64,000 nt of DNA from Actinomadura pelletieri DSM 43383 (GTDB lineage: Bacteria; Actinomycetota; Actinomycetes; Streptosporangiales; Streptosporangiaceae): the NCBI RefSeq assembly GCF_003634705.1, contig NZ_RBWU01000002.1, forward strand, positions 1,401,357-1,465,356, given 5' to 3'. Below are positions 55,131-63,683 of the stretch, piece after piece. Every line of letters begins with the position of its first letter. Position 1 is the first letter of the stretch. The notes beneath the pieces are model-generated. The model searched no databases. It was given only the letters and a program-made list of their open reading frames with translations, and was not told the origin of the DNA. A program made the translations under genes and the position numbers.

Positions 55131-55133
55131 CGA

Positions 55134-55179
55134 ACGAGTTGGGCACGCATGCCCGCGGAAAGCGCGGGCCATAACTCGT
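55134..55179 (+). terminator. tRNA-Ala terminator
   Basis: ACGAGTT (55134-55140) pairs with AACTCGT (55173-55179), enclosing a GGGC/GCCC hairpin and a CCGCG/CGCGG hairpin, followed by CCTTTCT. The second tRNA-Ala copy lacks this terminator. Confidence 0.65.
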
Positions 55180-55189
55180 CCTTTCTATC

Positions 55190-55922
55190 AACCCGGGGGG
55201 CGACCCCCGGACCCCCGATGTGAGGGGCTCCGCCCCCCACGCCCCCCGGTGGGGGCTGCGCCCCCTACCCCCCTCTTTTGGGGGCTTTGCCCCCTTGCCC
55301 CCCTTGGGGGCTTCGCCCCCGGCGTTCTTGGGGGTCTGCTCTTGCGTTCTTTGAGGGCTTCGCTGCCCTTCTCCTTGGGGGCTGCGCCCCCTGTCCCCCT
55401 CTTTTGGGGGCTTTGCCCCCTTGCCCCCCTTGGGGGGCTTGGGATGTGCGTCCGTTCCGCCCGAAACTCGTGCTCACCGGGGACATCGGCGGTTCCGCAC
55501 GCTCTCTGCGCCTTGCCATGAGATCCCCCGGGTTCTGCGTTTTATTGAGGGCTTCGTCTCCCCGGTTGGGGCTTCGTGGCCCCCGGCGTCTTGCGGGGCT
55601 TCGCTGTTGGGAGGTGTTCTTGCGGTCTCCTTGTGGGCTTTGCCGTCTCCCTTGGGGACTTCGTGTTCGCGGTTGCCGTGGGCTTCGCTGGGTCGCTCGA
55701 CCTGTTGGGGCTCGTCTCGGGGGTTCGTTGCTGCATGCGCCTGGGGCTTTGACTTGTGGTGTCTGTCAGGGCTCGGTTCTTGGGTCTTGTGTGCCTTGGG
55801 CTGGTGCTCTGGGGGGTGGTGAGGTGGGTGGGGTTCGTGGGGGGCGGTTCGGCGAGGAGTTGGGGCCGTCGGACGCTTTGGGGTGGGCGGGACGGTCGGA
55901 GGAGTGGCCTCGGGGTGGTTTC
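55190..55922. repeat. Array of GGGGGCTNYGCCCCC hairpins in a gene-poor, G/T-rich segment
   Basis: From 55195 to about 55740 there are some fourteen small elements of the type GGGGCTTCG / GGGGGCTTTGCCCCC / GGGGGCTGCGCCCCC. Each can fold into a short stem with a four-base loop of UUCG, UUUG, UGCG or UCCG type. A block of about 60 bases recurs almost unchanged at 55250-55311 and 55376-55437 (offset 126). Later elements are degraded. A GGGGGCGACCCCC element at about 55197 matches the core of the ndk terminator. The plus strand is G/T-rich to 55920. Frames here are by-products of the repeats; no gene is supported. Confidence 0.75.
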
Positions 55923-56162
55923 ATGCGTGTCATGGGAAGACACCGCAGGGGGGCGCGGCGCGAGGTCACCGTGGCCGACCTGATCGACGAGCTTCGCAGG
56001 TATGAGCCGGGGATGCGGGTGCGGTTGGCGATCCAGCCGCGGCTGCCGCAGGAGCATGCGGTCGGGCCGGTGGGAGAGGCCGACGGGGTCGTGTGGATCG
56101 GGGACGGCGGGCAGTACGGGTACGCGCCGGAAGAAGTCCGCGAAAGCCTCGGCTGGCTCTGA
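55923..56162 (+). CDS. Small hypothetical protein
   Basis: The 79-residue protein reads VTVADLIDELRRYEPGMRVRLAIQPRLPQEHAVGP and ends DGGQYGYAPEEVRESLGWL. The pattern 'LI..L....P...VRLA.QPR.P.E' is familiar from small actinobacterial proteins without known function. ATG 55923 or ATG 55932 may start it; neither has a strong ribosome binding site. GC-rich third positions begin here, in contrast to the preceding repeat array. No signal peptide is seen. Confidence 0.65.
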   Translation: MRVMGRHRRGARREVTVADLIDELRRYEPGMRVRLAIQPRLPQEHAVGPVGEADGVVWIGDGGQYGYAPEEVRESLGWL

Positions 56163-56277
56163 CCGCAAAAGGTTCGCCATGACGGCGGCTACCTTTCGTC
56201 CGGCCGCGCTTCACCATGTCGATCATGCGGGAACAGCCACGGAGTGGCGATGCATGATCGAGATGAGGGTTGAACCC

Positions 56278-56718
56278 ATGAGAAGCCGGATCTACGGAAG
56301 ACGGCTGCTGACCGTCGCGATCGCCGCCGCGACCGTCACGACCATGGCGGTGCCCGCGTCCGCGCAGGACGCGCCGCCGCCCGCCCCGAAGACCTACACG
56401 GAGGACGACTGCGTTCATGCGCTGAACGTCCTCTCGCACTTCAAGCTGCTCCCGGCCCAGCCCGACGTCGGCCGGATCCTCTGCTCGATAAGTCGGCCGC
56501 TGCAGCAGGAGCAGTACACACAGGAGCAGTACACGCAGCAGCCCTACACGCAGCCGCAGCCCTACACCAAGGAGCTCAGCAGCCAGTACACCACCGACTC
56601 CGGCCAGGTCCGCGAGGACCTCAAGATTCTCAGCCTTCCCATCAAGTGGCCGCTGAACCTCAGCCTGTACGTGCCGACGGCCAACGACCGGTGGGTCATG
56701 TACTCACGGAATCGCTGA
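56278..56718 (+). CDS. Small secreted protein with Gln-Tyr-Thr repeats
   Basis: The 146-residue protein has a signal peptide (MRSRIYGRRLLTVAIAAATV then TTMAVPASAQ, cleavage near residue 29). The mature part has two Cys (DDCVHAL and RILCSIS), which could form a disulfide, and a QEQYTQEQYTQQPYTQPQPYTK repeat region at about 78-99, then a less repetitive C-terminus. ATG 56278 is chosen because GAGGG lies about 9 bases upstream and the signal peptide starts there. I do not recognise a family. It lies between the two tRNA-Ala genes. Confidence 0.65.
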   Translation: MRSRIYGRRLLTVAIAAATVTTMAVPASAQDAPPPAPKTYTEDDCVHALNVLSHFKLLPAQPDVGRILCSISRPLQQEQYTQEQYTQQPYTQPQPYTKELSSQYTTDSGQVREDLKILSLPIKWPLNLSLYVPTANDRWVMYSRNR

Positions 56719-56726
56719 CGCGAACA

Positions 56727-56757
56727 CGGGTCGCGGAGGGGGTACCTCCGCGACCCG
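56727..56757 (+). terminator. Terminator after the small secreted protein gene
   Basis: A 13-bp perfect stem (arms 56727-56739 and 56745-56757, CGGGTCGCGGAGG) with loop GGGTA begins 9 bases after the stop codon. Confidence 0.75.
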
Positions 56758-56782
56758 GGTCCGAACCGCCTCCGGTGTGCAC

Positions 56783-56788
56783 TAAGCT
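56783..56788 (+). promoter_or_regulatory. -10 box of the second tRNA-Ala
   Basis: TAAGCT lies only 12 bases before the mature tRNA 5' end, so the primary transcript would have almost no leader. This differs from the promoter spacing of the first copy. Confidence 0.4.
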
Positions 56789-56800
56789 TTACCCGACCGA

Positions 56801-56873
56801 GGGGCTATGGCGCAGTTGGTAGCGCGCCTCCATGGCATGGAGGAGGTCTGGGGTTCGAATCCCCATAGCTCCA
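56801..56873 (+). tRNA. tRNA-Ala (anticodon GGC), second copy
   Basis: The 73 bases are identical to 55058-55130, including the G3.U70 identity pair and anticodon GGC. Flanks differ: promoter spacing is shorter and no terminator is visible before the convergent gene whose 3' end is at 56878. Confidence 0.97.
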
Positions 56874-56877
56874 CCTC

Positions 56878-57978
56878 TCAGGCGATATAGCGGAGGACGG
56901 CGCCCACGTGGAGGTGGCCGTCCGAACCGTTCGACGGTAGGACGACGAGTTCCCCGTCCGTCGCGGTCGTGGCTCTGACCAGCGCGGCGTCCGCCCGGTC
57001 CCGTTGCGGGGTCGTCACCCCGAACTCATCGCGGAGCTGATCTGGGGTCGTTGCGATCTGGCCGGGCTCGGGGCCGATCCACAGGCGGTCCTCGGGATTC
57101 GTCTCCTCCTCCAAGAGCAGGGTTTCGACCTGGCCCTGGCGGACGGCCTCCGTCGTGGCCGCCAAGCCCGAGACGGCGCGCTGGCCGGTGGCGAGCTCGC
57201 GGTCGAACCGCTCGGCGACCGACAACACGCGTTCCGTGGTCTTGAGGCGGAGGATGCGTTGCAGCTCCGCTTCGATATCGGGGTCGTCCATGGTCGTGTT
57301 CTTGTCCGCCTCGACGGTGTGTTCCAGGACGTGCTCGGAGACCTCGTCCAGAACGGCGGTGCGGGCGCGCGTGTCACCGGCGATCAGGATCGCCTCCGCG
57401 CCGCAACGGTCGGCCGCCCGGTCGATCTCATGCGCGACCTTCTTGGCGTTGAGCTTCCACACCATCTCCGACGAACGCTGGAACCGGGACTGGTTCCAGT
57501 CGCCGGCCTTCGTCTTGCGGATCGGGTACTCCTCGTCCCCCTGGACGTCGATGTGCTGGTGCTTCCCCTCGGCGGTGACACAGTCGATCGCGCCCCCACG
57601 GCGGTCGACGACGGCCACGAGATGGGGGAACCGTTCGCCGCGCTCGGTCAGATACGGCAGGACGTCCGGGAGCGGGGCCAGGGACGCGCGGGATGTGCGG
57701 GGAGGGCCCGGCAACCGGTCGGCGTACACGACCTCACCGTCCGCCGCGAAGATCACCAGCCCCTCGGAGCGGCGGGTCGAAATCTCCTCGTCGATGGTCT
57801 GCTCGATCGCGCGGAGCATGTTCTTCGGGGCGTGCTGGGCCTCCAAATCCGCGCGCAGCGCCCGCCACCGCAGCTCGACGGCCTTGGACGCGTCCTCGGT
57901 GGTCCGGGTGAGATCGGCGTAAACCGATGCGAACGGCCCCGGACGTTGATACAGCGTCTTGAGGAATGACAGCTCCAT
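56878..57978 (-). CDS. baeRF2-type Vms1/eRF1-like protein
   Basis: The 366-residue soluble protein resembles the bacterial/archaeal eRF1-like baeRF2 group, related to Vms1/ANKZF1 peptidyl-tRNA hydrolases and to mycobacterial Rv2629. Visible features are LVIFAADGEVVYADRLPG (about 74-91), HLVAVVDRRGGAIDCVTAEG, an acidic-basic middle (KLNAKKVAHEIDRAADRCGAEAILIAGDTRAR) and a C-terminal AALVRATTATDGELVVLPS segment. A release or hydrolase role on stalled ribosomes is inferred from the family. It ends 4 bases from tRNA-Ala. The start ATG 57978 is divergent from the BTAD regulator. Confidence 0.82.
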   Translation of the reverse strand: MELSFLKTLYQRPGPFASVYADLTRTTEDASKAVELRWRALRADLEAQHAPKNMLRAIEQTIDEEISTRRSEGLVIFAADGEVVYADRLPGPPRTSRASLAPLPDVLPYLTERGERFPHLVAVVDRRGGAIDCVTAEGKHQHIDVQGDEEYPIRKTKAGDWNQSRFQRSSEMVWKLNAKKVAHEIDRAADRCGAEAILIAGDTRARTAVLDEVSEHVLEHTVEADKNTTMDDPDIEAELQRILRLKTTERVLSVAERFDRELATGQRAVSGLAATTEAVRQGQVETLLLEEETNPEDRLWIGPEPGQIATTPDQLRDEFGVTTPQRDRADAALVRATTATDGELVVLPSNGSDGHLHVGAVLRYIA

Positions 57979-58070
57979 GGCAGGGCCGTACCCGCCGTAT
58001 CTGGGGCAAACGTCACGTCCGGCCCGTGCGGTCCGTACATCGGCGACAATGGCACCCGGAAAGGGGATTC

Positions 58071-61000
58071 GTGCGCATCGGCATTCTGGGCCCGCTCGAC
58101 GTGCGGGACGAGGCCGCGCGACCCGTCCAGATCAGTGGTCGGCGGTTGCGCGCCCTCCTGGTCCGGCTCGCGGTCGAGGCGGGCCGACCGGTGTCGGCCG
58201 ACCGGCTGCTGGACGACCTGTGGGACGGCGCGCCGCCCGCCGGAGGCGGCAACGCGCTCCAGGCGCTGGTCTCCCGGCTGCGCGGCGTCGCCGGACGTGA
58301 CCTGGTCGAACACGGCCCCGCCGGGTACCGGCTCGGGATCGCCCCCACCGAGGTCGACGCCGTCGCGTTCGAACGCCGGGTCGTCGCGGCCCGCGGGGAA
58401 CACGACCCGGCCCGCCGCGCCGAGGGGCTCCGCGCGGCGCTCGGGCTGTGGCGCGGCCCCGTACTCGCCGACATCCCCGACGCCGGGTACGCGGCGGGGA
58501 CGGTCGCGCGGTTGGACGAGCTGCGGCTCGCCGCCATCGAAGATCGTGTCGACGCCGAGATCGCCGCCGGGCTGCCCGCCCCCACGGTCGCCGAACTCGA
58601 ACCGCTCGCCGCCGCGAACCCGCTGCGCGAACGGCTTCGCGGCCACCTCATGCGCGCCCTCTACGCGGCGGGACGGCAGGCCGACGCCCTGGAGATCTTC
58701 GAGGAGACGCGCCGGGCCCTCGCCGACCGGCTCGGCGTCGACCCGTCCCCGGAACTGTCCGCCGTTCATCTGGAGATCCTGCGCGGCGGCACCGTGTCCG
58801 CCGCGCCGCCTCCCGGTCCGCCGCCGCCCGCCGCTCGGCCCGCGCGTACGAACCTGCCCGCCCAGCTCACCAGCTTCGTCGGACGCGAGGAGGAGTCACG
58901 CCGCGTCGGGAAACTGCTGCGCGAGACCAGACTCGTCACCCTCACCGGCCCCGGCGGCGCCGGTAAGACACGCCTCGCCGGGGAAAGTGCCGGCGCGCTC
59001 GTCGACGAGATGCCGGACGGCGTCTGGTTCGTCCCCCTCGCCCGCGTCAGCGACCCGAAAGACGTCGTCCAGGCCGTGCTCGTCGCGCTCGGCGTCCTCG
59101 AAACCGTCCGGCCCGGTGAACAACTCGTCGTCGCCCGGCCCCTCGAACGGCTCATCGACTACCTCGCCGCCAAACGGATGATCGTCGTCCTCGACAACTG
59201 CGAGCACGTCCTCGACGCCGCGGCGCGCCTCGCCGGGCACGTCCTCACGCAGGCCGAGGGCGTGCGGATCCTCGCCACCAGCCGGGAACCGCTCGGCATC
59301 ACCGGCGAATCGCTGTGCCCGGTGCCGTCCCTCCCGCTCCCGGACGACGACGTCACCGACCCGGCGGACGCGCTCGGCTACGGCGCGGTCCGGCTGTTCG
59401 CCGACCGGGCCGCGGCCGTCCGCCCCGGCTTCACCGTCGACACCGACACCGTCGCCGACGTCACCGCGATCTGCCGCGCCCTCGACGGCATCCCCCTCGC
59501 CATCGAACTGGCCGCGGCCCGGCTCAGATCCCTCACGTCCGGGCAGATCGCGGCGCGCCTCGGCGACCGGTTCCGGCTCCTCACCGGCGGCAGCCGCACG
59601 GCCCTGCCGAGGCACCGGACGCTCCGCGCCGTCGTCGACTGGAGCTGGGACCTGCTCGACGACGCCGAACGCACCGTCCTGCGGCGCCTGTCGGTGTTCG
59701 CGGGAGGCGCCGCACCCGACGCCGCCGTCCATGTGTGCGGCCTGGAGGCACCGGACGCGCCCGACCCCCACGACGTCATCGACGTGATCGCCGCACTGAT
59801 CGACAAGTCGCTGGTGATGGCGGAGGGCGACCCGCAGGTCCGCTACCGGCTGCTGGAGACCGTCCGCGTGTACGCGGCGGAACGGCTGGCGGAGGCGGGC
59901 GAGACCGAACGTGTCCGCTCCGCGCACGCCGCCTACCTGATCGACCTCGCCGAACGCGCCGAACCGGAACTGCGGCGCCACGACCAACTGCGGTGGGCGG
60001 AACTGCTGGTGGACGAACGCGACAACGTCACCGTCGCGTTCCGGCACGTCATCGAGACCGGCGACAAGGAGAGCGGCCTCCGGCTCGTCGGCGCACTGCT
60101 GTGGTTCTGGGCCCTGCGCGACATGGAGATCGAGGCCGGACCTTGGGCGATCGCCGTTCGCGACATGGTCGGCGACACCGCGCCCCCGGGCCTCGAGGAG
60201 CACCACGCGCTCTGCCGTCTCGCGGCGGGCCTGACCGCGGAGATGTCGAGAGGCGCCGGGCCGACCCCGCGATCCCTACAGGCGATCTTCGAGGACGTCG
60301 TCGGCCTGGTCCCCGCACCGCCGCGACATCCCATTCTCGCCCTGCTGGAACCGGCGTTCGCCCTGTTCAGCGGAGACATGGAGGAGGTCCGCCACCGGCT
60401 GCGCCGCGTCGAGGACCATCCCGACCCGTGGATCAGCGCCATCGCCCACGCCTTTCTCGCCCACATGGGCATCAACACCGGCCACATCGACGACGCGGCC
60501 GGAGAGGCCGCCGACGCGTACGCGCGTTTCCGGGACCTCGGCGACCGGTTCGGCATGATTCTCGCGCTGAGCGGGATGATGCAGGTGGCCACGGCCCGCG
60601 GCGAACTCGCCGAGGCCGTCCGGCTCGGCGAGGAGGCGCACGGCTACGCGACCCTCGGGGTCAGCCCCGAACAGGGCGCGGCGATTCTCACCCAGCTCGC
60701 CCGGGTTCGCGCCCAGCAGGGAGAACTGTCCCGTGCCTACGAGGACGTGGAACTCGCCCTGGCGCAACTGGAGCGGATCGGCGAACTCGCCGACGCCGCC
60801 GGAGCCTCCCTCCTGCTCTGCGAGTTCGCGTTGCGGGACGGCGACCGCGAGGCCGCCCGCCTGCACGCCGACCGCGCCCACAAGTGGATCGAGCCGCGTC
60901 GGCACCGCCCCGACTTCGCGCAGGCCGCCCGCCGCACCTTCAGCCGCCTCGGCTGCCTCGCCGAGGAGGACGGTGACCTCGACGGCGCCCGACGGTGGCA

Positions 61001-61322
61001 CGTCCGGGCGTTCGACGACCTCGAGAACGACGTGCTGACGGGCAATCCGTCCCTGGCGTCGCTCGTCGAGGGCCTCGCCGCCTTCGCAGCCGCGCGCGGC
61101 TGCCACGCACGCGCCGCCGAACTGCTCGGCACCGCCCACAACCTGCGCGGATACCACGACATGACCGGCTACGACGCCCAGCGGACGTGCACGGCCGCCA
61201 CCGCCGAACTCGGCGAGGACGCCTTCGCCACCGCCTACGACCACGGCCGCGCCGTCACCCGGGAGGACGTCTTCGCCGCCGGTGCCGACCTCGTCCGCCT
61301 GACCGTCTCGAAATCCGCCTGA
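58071..61322 (+). CDS. AfsR/SARP-type transcriptional regulator with ATPase and TPR domains
   Basis: The 1083-residue regulator has an OmpR-like winged-helix domain (about 1-90: RIGILGPLDVRDEAARPVQISGRRLRALLVRLA), a bacterial transcriptional activation domain (92-245, ending ADRLGVDPSPELSAVHLEIL), a Pro-rich linker, an NB-ARC/AAA ATPase (P-loop GPGGAGKT at 293-300, VVLDNCEHVLDAA) and a long helical TPR-like C-terminus (about 620-1083). Such proteins activate secondary metabolism or local genes after ATP and ligand binding. GTG 58071 has AGGGG 5 bases upstream. Its likely targets include the convergent drrAB-like genes, but this is inference. Confidence 0.92.
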   Translation: MRIGILGPLDVRDEAARPVQISGRRLRALLVRLAVEAGRPVSADRLLDDLWDGAPPAGGGNALQALVSRLRGVAGRDLVEHGPAGYRLGIAPTEVDAVAFERRVVAARGEHDPARRAEGLRAALGLWRGPVLADIPDAGYAAGTVARLDELRLAAIEDRVDAEIAAGLPAPTVAELEPLAAANPLRERLRGHLMRALYAAGRQADALEIFEETRRALADRLGVDPSPELSAVHLEILRGGTVSAAPPPGPPPPAARPARTNLPAQLTSFVGREEESRRVGKLLRETRLVTLTGPGGAGKTRLAGESAGALVDEMPDGVWFVPLARVSDPKDVVQAVLVALGVLETVRPGEQLVVARPLERLIDYLAAKRMIVVLDNCEHVLDAAARLAGHVLTQAEGVRILATSREPLGITGESLCPVPSLPLPDDDVTDPADALGYGAVRLFADRAAAVRPGFTVDTDTVADVTAICRALDGIPLAIELAAARLRSLTSGQIAARLGDRFRLLTGGSRTALPRHRTLRAVVDWSWDLLDDAERTVLRRLSVFAGGAAPDAAVHVCGLEAPDAPDPHDVIDVIAALIDKSLVMAEGDPQVRYRLLETVRVYAAERLAEAGETERVRSAHAAYLIDLAERAEPELRRHDQLRWAELLVDERDNVTVAFRHVIETGDKESGLRLVGALLWFWALRDMEIEAGPWAIAVRDMVGDTAPPGLEEHHALCRLAAGLTAEMSRGAGPTPRSLQAIFEDVVGLVPAPPRHPILALLEPAFALFSGDMEEVRHRLRRVEDHPDPWISAIAHAFLAHMGINTGHIDDAAGEAADAYARFRDLGDRFGMILALSGMMQVATARGELAEAVRLGEEAHGYATLGVSPEQGAAILTQLARVRAQQGELSRAYEDVELALAQLERIGELADAAGASLLLCEFALRDGDREAARLHADRAHKWIEPRRHRPDFAQAARRTFSRLGCLAEEDGDLDGARRWHVRAFDDLENDVLTGNPSLASLVEGLAAFAAARGCHARAAELLGTAHNLRGYHDMTGYDAQRTCTAATAELGEDAFATAYDHGRAVTREDVFAAGADLVRLTVSKSA

Positions 61323-61346
61323 CCGCCGTTCCCCTGCCGGGACGCC

Positions 61347-61384
61347 GAGGCGCGCCGACCCCGCGTCGCGTGAGCGCGCCTCGC
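61347..61384. terminator. Bidirectional terminator
   Basis: CGAGGCGCGC (61347-61356) and GCGCGCCTCG (61375-61384) pair perfectly between the convergent regulator and transporter genes. Confidence 0.6.
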
Positions 61385-61401
61385 CTCCCGCATCCCGAAC
61401 G

Positions 61402-62220
61402 TCACGCCCTCCGCTTGTACATCCACATCGCCGCCGGGAACGTGACCACCACGATCCCCGCGGCCCACGCGAGCGTGTACCAGACATGGTTCTCGACCGC
61501 TCCGCCGACCATCAGCGCACGCAGCGACTCCGCCAGATGCGTGACCGGATTGACCTTCGTCCACGCCTCCAACCATCCCGGCATCGTGGACGTGTCCGGG
61601 ACGAGGACGCTGCTGCCGAACGTCAACGGCATCACCCAGATGATCGCGAGCCCCTGCACGGTGTCCGGCGAAGGTGCCACCAGACCCACCAGGACGGAGA
61701 TCCAGCAGACCGACAGGTAGAACACGTACGCGAGAGCGAACCCGGCCAGCACCGACAACGGATCGGTATGGAACCGGAACCCCAGCAGCGAACCGAACCC
61801 GACCAGAACCGTCATCACGGTGATGAACCGGGCCGTGTCCCCGAGCACCGAACCGATCAGGGGAGCGGAACGGGCGATCGGCAGGCTGCGGAACCGGTCG
61901 AACACACCCTTGTGGATGTCCTCGTTCAACGCCGTCCCGAGCCCCATCGTGGCGAACATCGCCATCTGCGCGATCAACCCCGGCAGCAACTGCTGCAGGT
62001 ACGACTGCGTGTCGCCCGCCACGGCCCCGCCGAACACGTACAGGAACAGCAGCAGGAACACGATCGGCATCAGGGTCGTGTCCAGGAGCTTCTCGGGAGA
62101 GTGCTTCAACTGGGCGATGTTCCGCCACGCCAACGTCAGCGCATGACGCAGCGTCCGGCGCGGACTGATGTGAGCGGGCGGCGCGGTGGCCGACCCCCGC
62201 GCCACGGTGATCGCGGTCAT
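61402..62220 (-). CDS. DrrB-family ABC-2 transporter permease
   Basis: The 272-residue membrane protein has six hydrophobic segments and the DrrB-type opening SPEKLLDTTLMPIVFLLLFLYVFGG. The conserved DIHKGVFDRFRSLPIARSAPL segment of drug-exporting ABC-2 permeases is present. It overlaps the ATPase gene by four bases (ATGA). Together they form an exporter of an unknown hydrophobic compound, possibly for self-protection. Confidence 0.92.
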   Translation of the reverse strand: MTAITVARGSATAPPAHISPRRTLRHALTLAWRNIAQLKHSPEKLLDTTLMPIVFLLLFLYVFGGAVAGDTQSYLQQLLPGLIAQMAMFATMGLGTALNEDIHKGVFDRFRSLPIARSAPLIGSVLGDTARFITVMTVLVGFGSLLGFRFHTDPLSVLAGFALAYVFYLSVCWISVLVGLVAPSPDTVQGLAIIWVMPLTFGSSVLVPDTSTMPGWLEAWTKVNPVTHLAESLRALMVGGAVENHVWYTLAWAAGIVVVTFPAAMWMYKRRA

Positions 62221-63188
62221 GCCACGCTCCCTTCCGAAACGAGTTCGGCCTCTTCGGCGGGATGACCCGTGAGTGTGAGGAAGACCTCGTCCAGGCTCGG
62301 CATCCGAAGCGCCAGCTCCGCGGCCACGATGGACACCTCGTCCAGCCGTCTGACCAACGCCGACAGCAGCTGCGGATCACGCACCGGCACGGTGACGAGA
62401 CCGGTCGGCTCCTGCACCTCGGGTTGCTCCCCGGTCAGCTCGGCGACGATCGCGGTGAGCTGACTCGTGCGGTACGACTCGGACGCCCGCACCACAAGCG
62501 TCTGCCTGCCGATCCGCTTCTTCAGATCGTCGGACGTGCCCTCCGCGATCACCCGTCCGTGGTCGAACACCGTGATCCGGTCGGCGAGCGCGTCGGCCTC
62601 CTCCAGATACTGCGTGGTCAGCAGCACCGTCGCCCCCTCGGCGACGACCCCGCGGACCGTGTCCCACACCTCGTTGCGGGCCCGTGGGTCCAGCCCCGTC
62701 GTCGGCTCGTCCAGATAAATGATCTCCGGATGGTTGATCAGACTCGCGGCCAGATCGAGCCGCCGCCGCATCCCGCCCGAGTACGTCTTGACGGCCCGCG
62801 ACCCGGCGTCGGTGAGCCGGAACCGGTCGAGCAACTGCCGCGCACGGGCCTTCGCCTCCCGCCGCCCGAAGTCCAACAACCGGGCGATCATCACGAGGTT
62901 CTCGGTCCCGGTCAGCTCCTCGTCGACCGACGCGTACTGCCCGGTCAGCCCGATGAGCGCGCGCACCTGAACGGCGTCCTTGACGACGTCGTAGCCGCAG
63001 ACCTCCGCCCGTCCGTCGTCCGGTTTGAGCAGCGTCGCCAGCACCCGCACTGCGGTGGTCTTACCTGCGCCGTTCGGGCCCAACACCCCGAGAACCGTGC
63101 CCCGTCGCGCCGTGATGTCCACACCGTCCAGGGCCCGTGTGTCCCCGAACCGCTTATGCAGTCCTTCGGCGCGAATCACATCGTCCAT
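62217..63188 (-). CDS. DrrA-family ABC transporter ATP-binding protein
   Basis: The 323-residue protein has Walker A GPNGAGKTT (37-45), the Q-loop GQYASVDEELTG, signature YSGGMRRR near 136, Walker B IIYLDEPTTGLDPRARNEVWD and the H-loop. The C-terminal 80 residues form the DrrA extension (ending HPAEEAELVSEG). ATG 63188 has GGAGGCGG just upstream. It is the first gene of the two-gene exporter operon and is divergent from the rRNA promoters. Confidence 0.93.
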   Translation of the reverse strand: MDDVIRAEGLHKRFGDTRALDGVDITARRGTVLGVLGPNGAGKTTAVRVLATLLKPDDGRAEVCGYDVVKDAVQVRALIGLTGQYASVDEELTGTENLVMIARLLDFGRREAKARARQLLDRFRLTDAGSRAVKTYSGGMRRRLDLAASLINHPEIIYLDEPTTGLDPRARNEVWDTVRGVVAEGATVLLTTQYLEEADALADRITVFDHGRVIAEGTSDDLKKRIGRQTLVVRASESYRTSQLTAIVAELTGEQPEVQEPTGLVTVPVRDPQLLSALVRRLDEVSIVAAELALRMPSLDEVFLTLTGHPAEEAELVSEGSVA

Positions 63189-63367
63189 CGATCCGCCTCC
63201 AACCTGTTTCCGTCTTTGACGCCACCACCGTCGCCGAGCCCGCTGACACGCCCCGGACACAGACGACCGATCGCTGACGTCGCACTGACATGGCGCTGAC
63301 ACCGCACGCCTGAACCGCATGTGACCAGGGCGTATCCGCAGAGCGAGGAGAGGGTGGACGCGTCGAT

Positions 63368-63396
63368 TTGACGGGCCGTGCGGGGCTGCCTAATCT
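63368..63396 (+). promoter_or_regulatory. rRNA operon promoter, distal
   Basis: TTGACG (63368-63373) and TAATCT (63391-63396) are exactly 17 bases apart, the best consensus promoter in the region. Confidence 0.75.
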
Positions 63397-63468
63397 TTTC
63401 CCTGCCCCGAGGGGATGCGGGACGCCGAGAGGCGGACGGCCCCGGGGGAAGTCGCCAGAGAAAATCGG

Positions 63469-63498
63469 TTCGCAGCCTGCTGCGGCCCGAGGTACTCT
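63469..63498 (+). promoter_or_regulatory. rRNA operon promoter, middle (weak)
   Basis: TACTCT (63493-63498) with TTCGCA 18 bases upstream. The sequences following the distal and middle promoters are related (GGGATGCRGGACGCCG at 63412 and 63517), suggesting promoter duplication. Confidence 0.45.
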
Positions 63499-63655
63499 GG
63501 ACAGACAAGCCCAAACGGGATGCAGGACGCCGCACGGTGGCCGGCCCGCAGGGCGCCTCCTACGAAACGTTCCGGGCGGGTCTTCGTGGCCTGCTGGTCG
63601 TTGGTGTGGGAACTCGGTACGCCTCCGTCCGTCAAAAAGATCTTCGCGGATTGAC

Positions 63656-63683
63656 TTGACAACGGCGACGAACCGGGTAAGTT
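63656..63683 (+). promoter_or_regulatory. rRNA operon promoter, proximal
   Basis: TTGACA (63656-63661) and TAAGTT (63678-63683) are 16 bases apart. An overlapping TTGACT lies 5 bases upstream of the -35. Confidence 0.7.

Noticed and set aside
55278..55920. Proline/glycine/leucine-rich frames across the UUCG hairpin array.
   Set aside because: They arise from the repeated GGGGGCTT/GCCCCC elements, have no ribosome binding site and lose normal codon bias.
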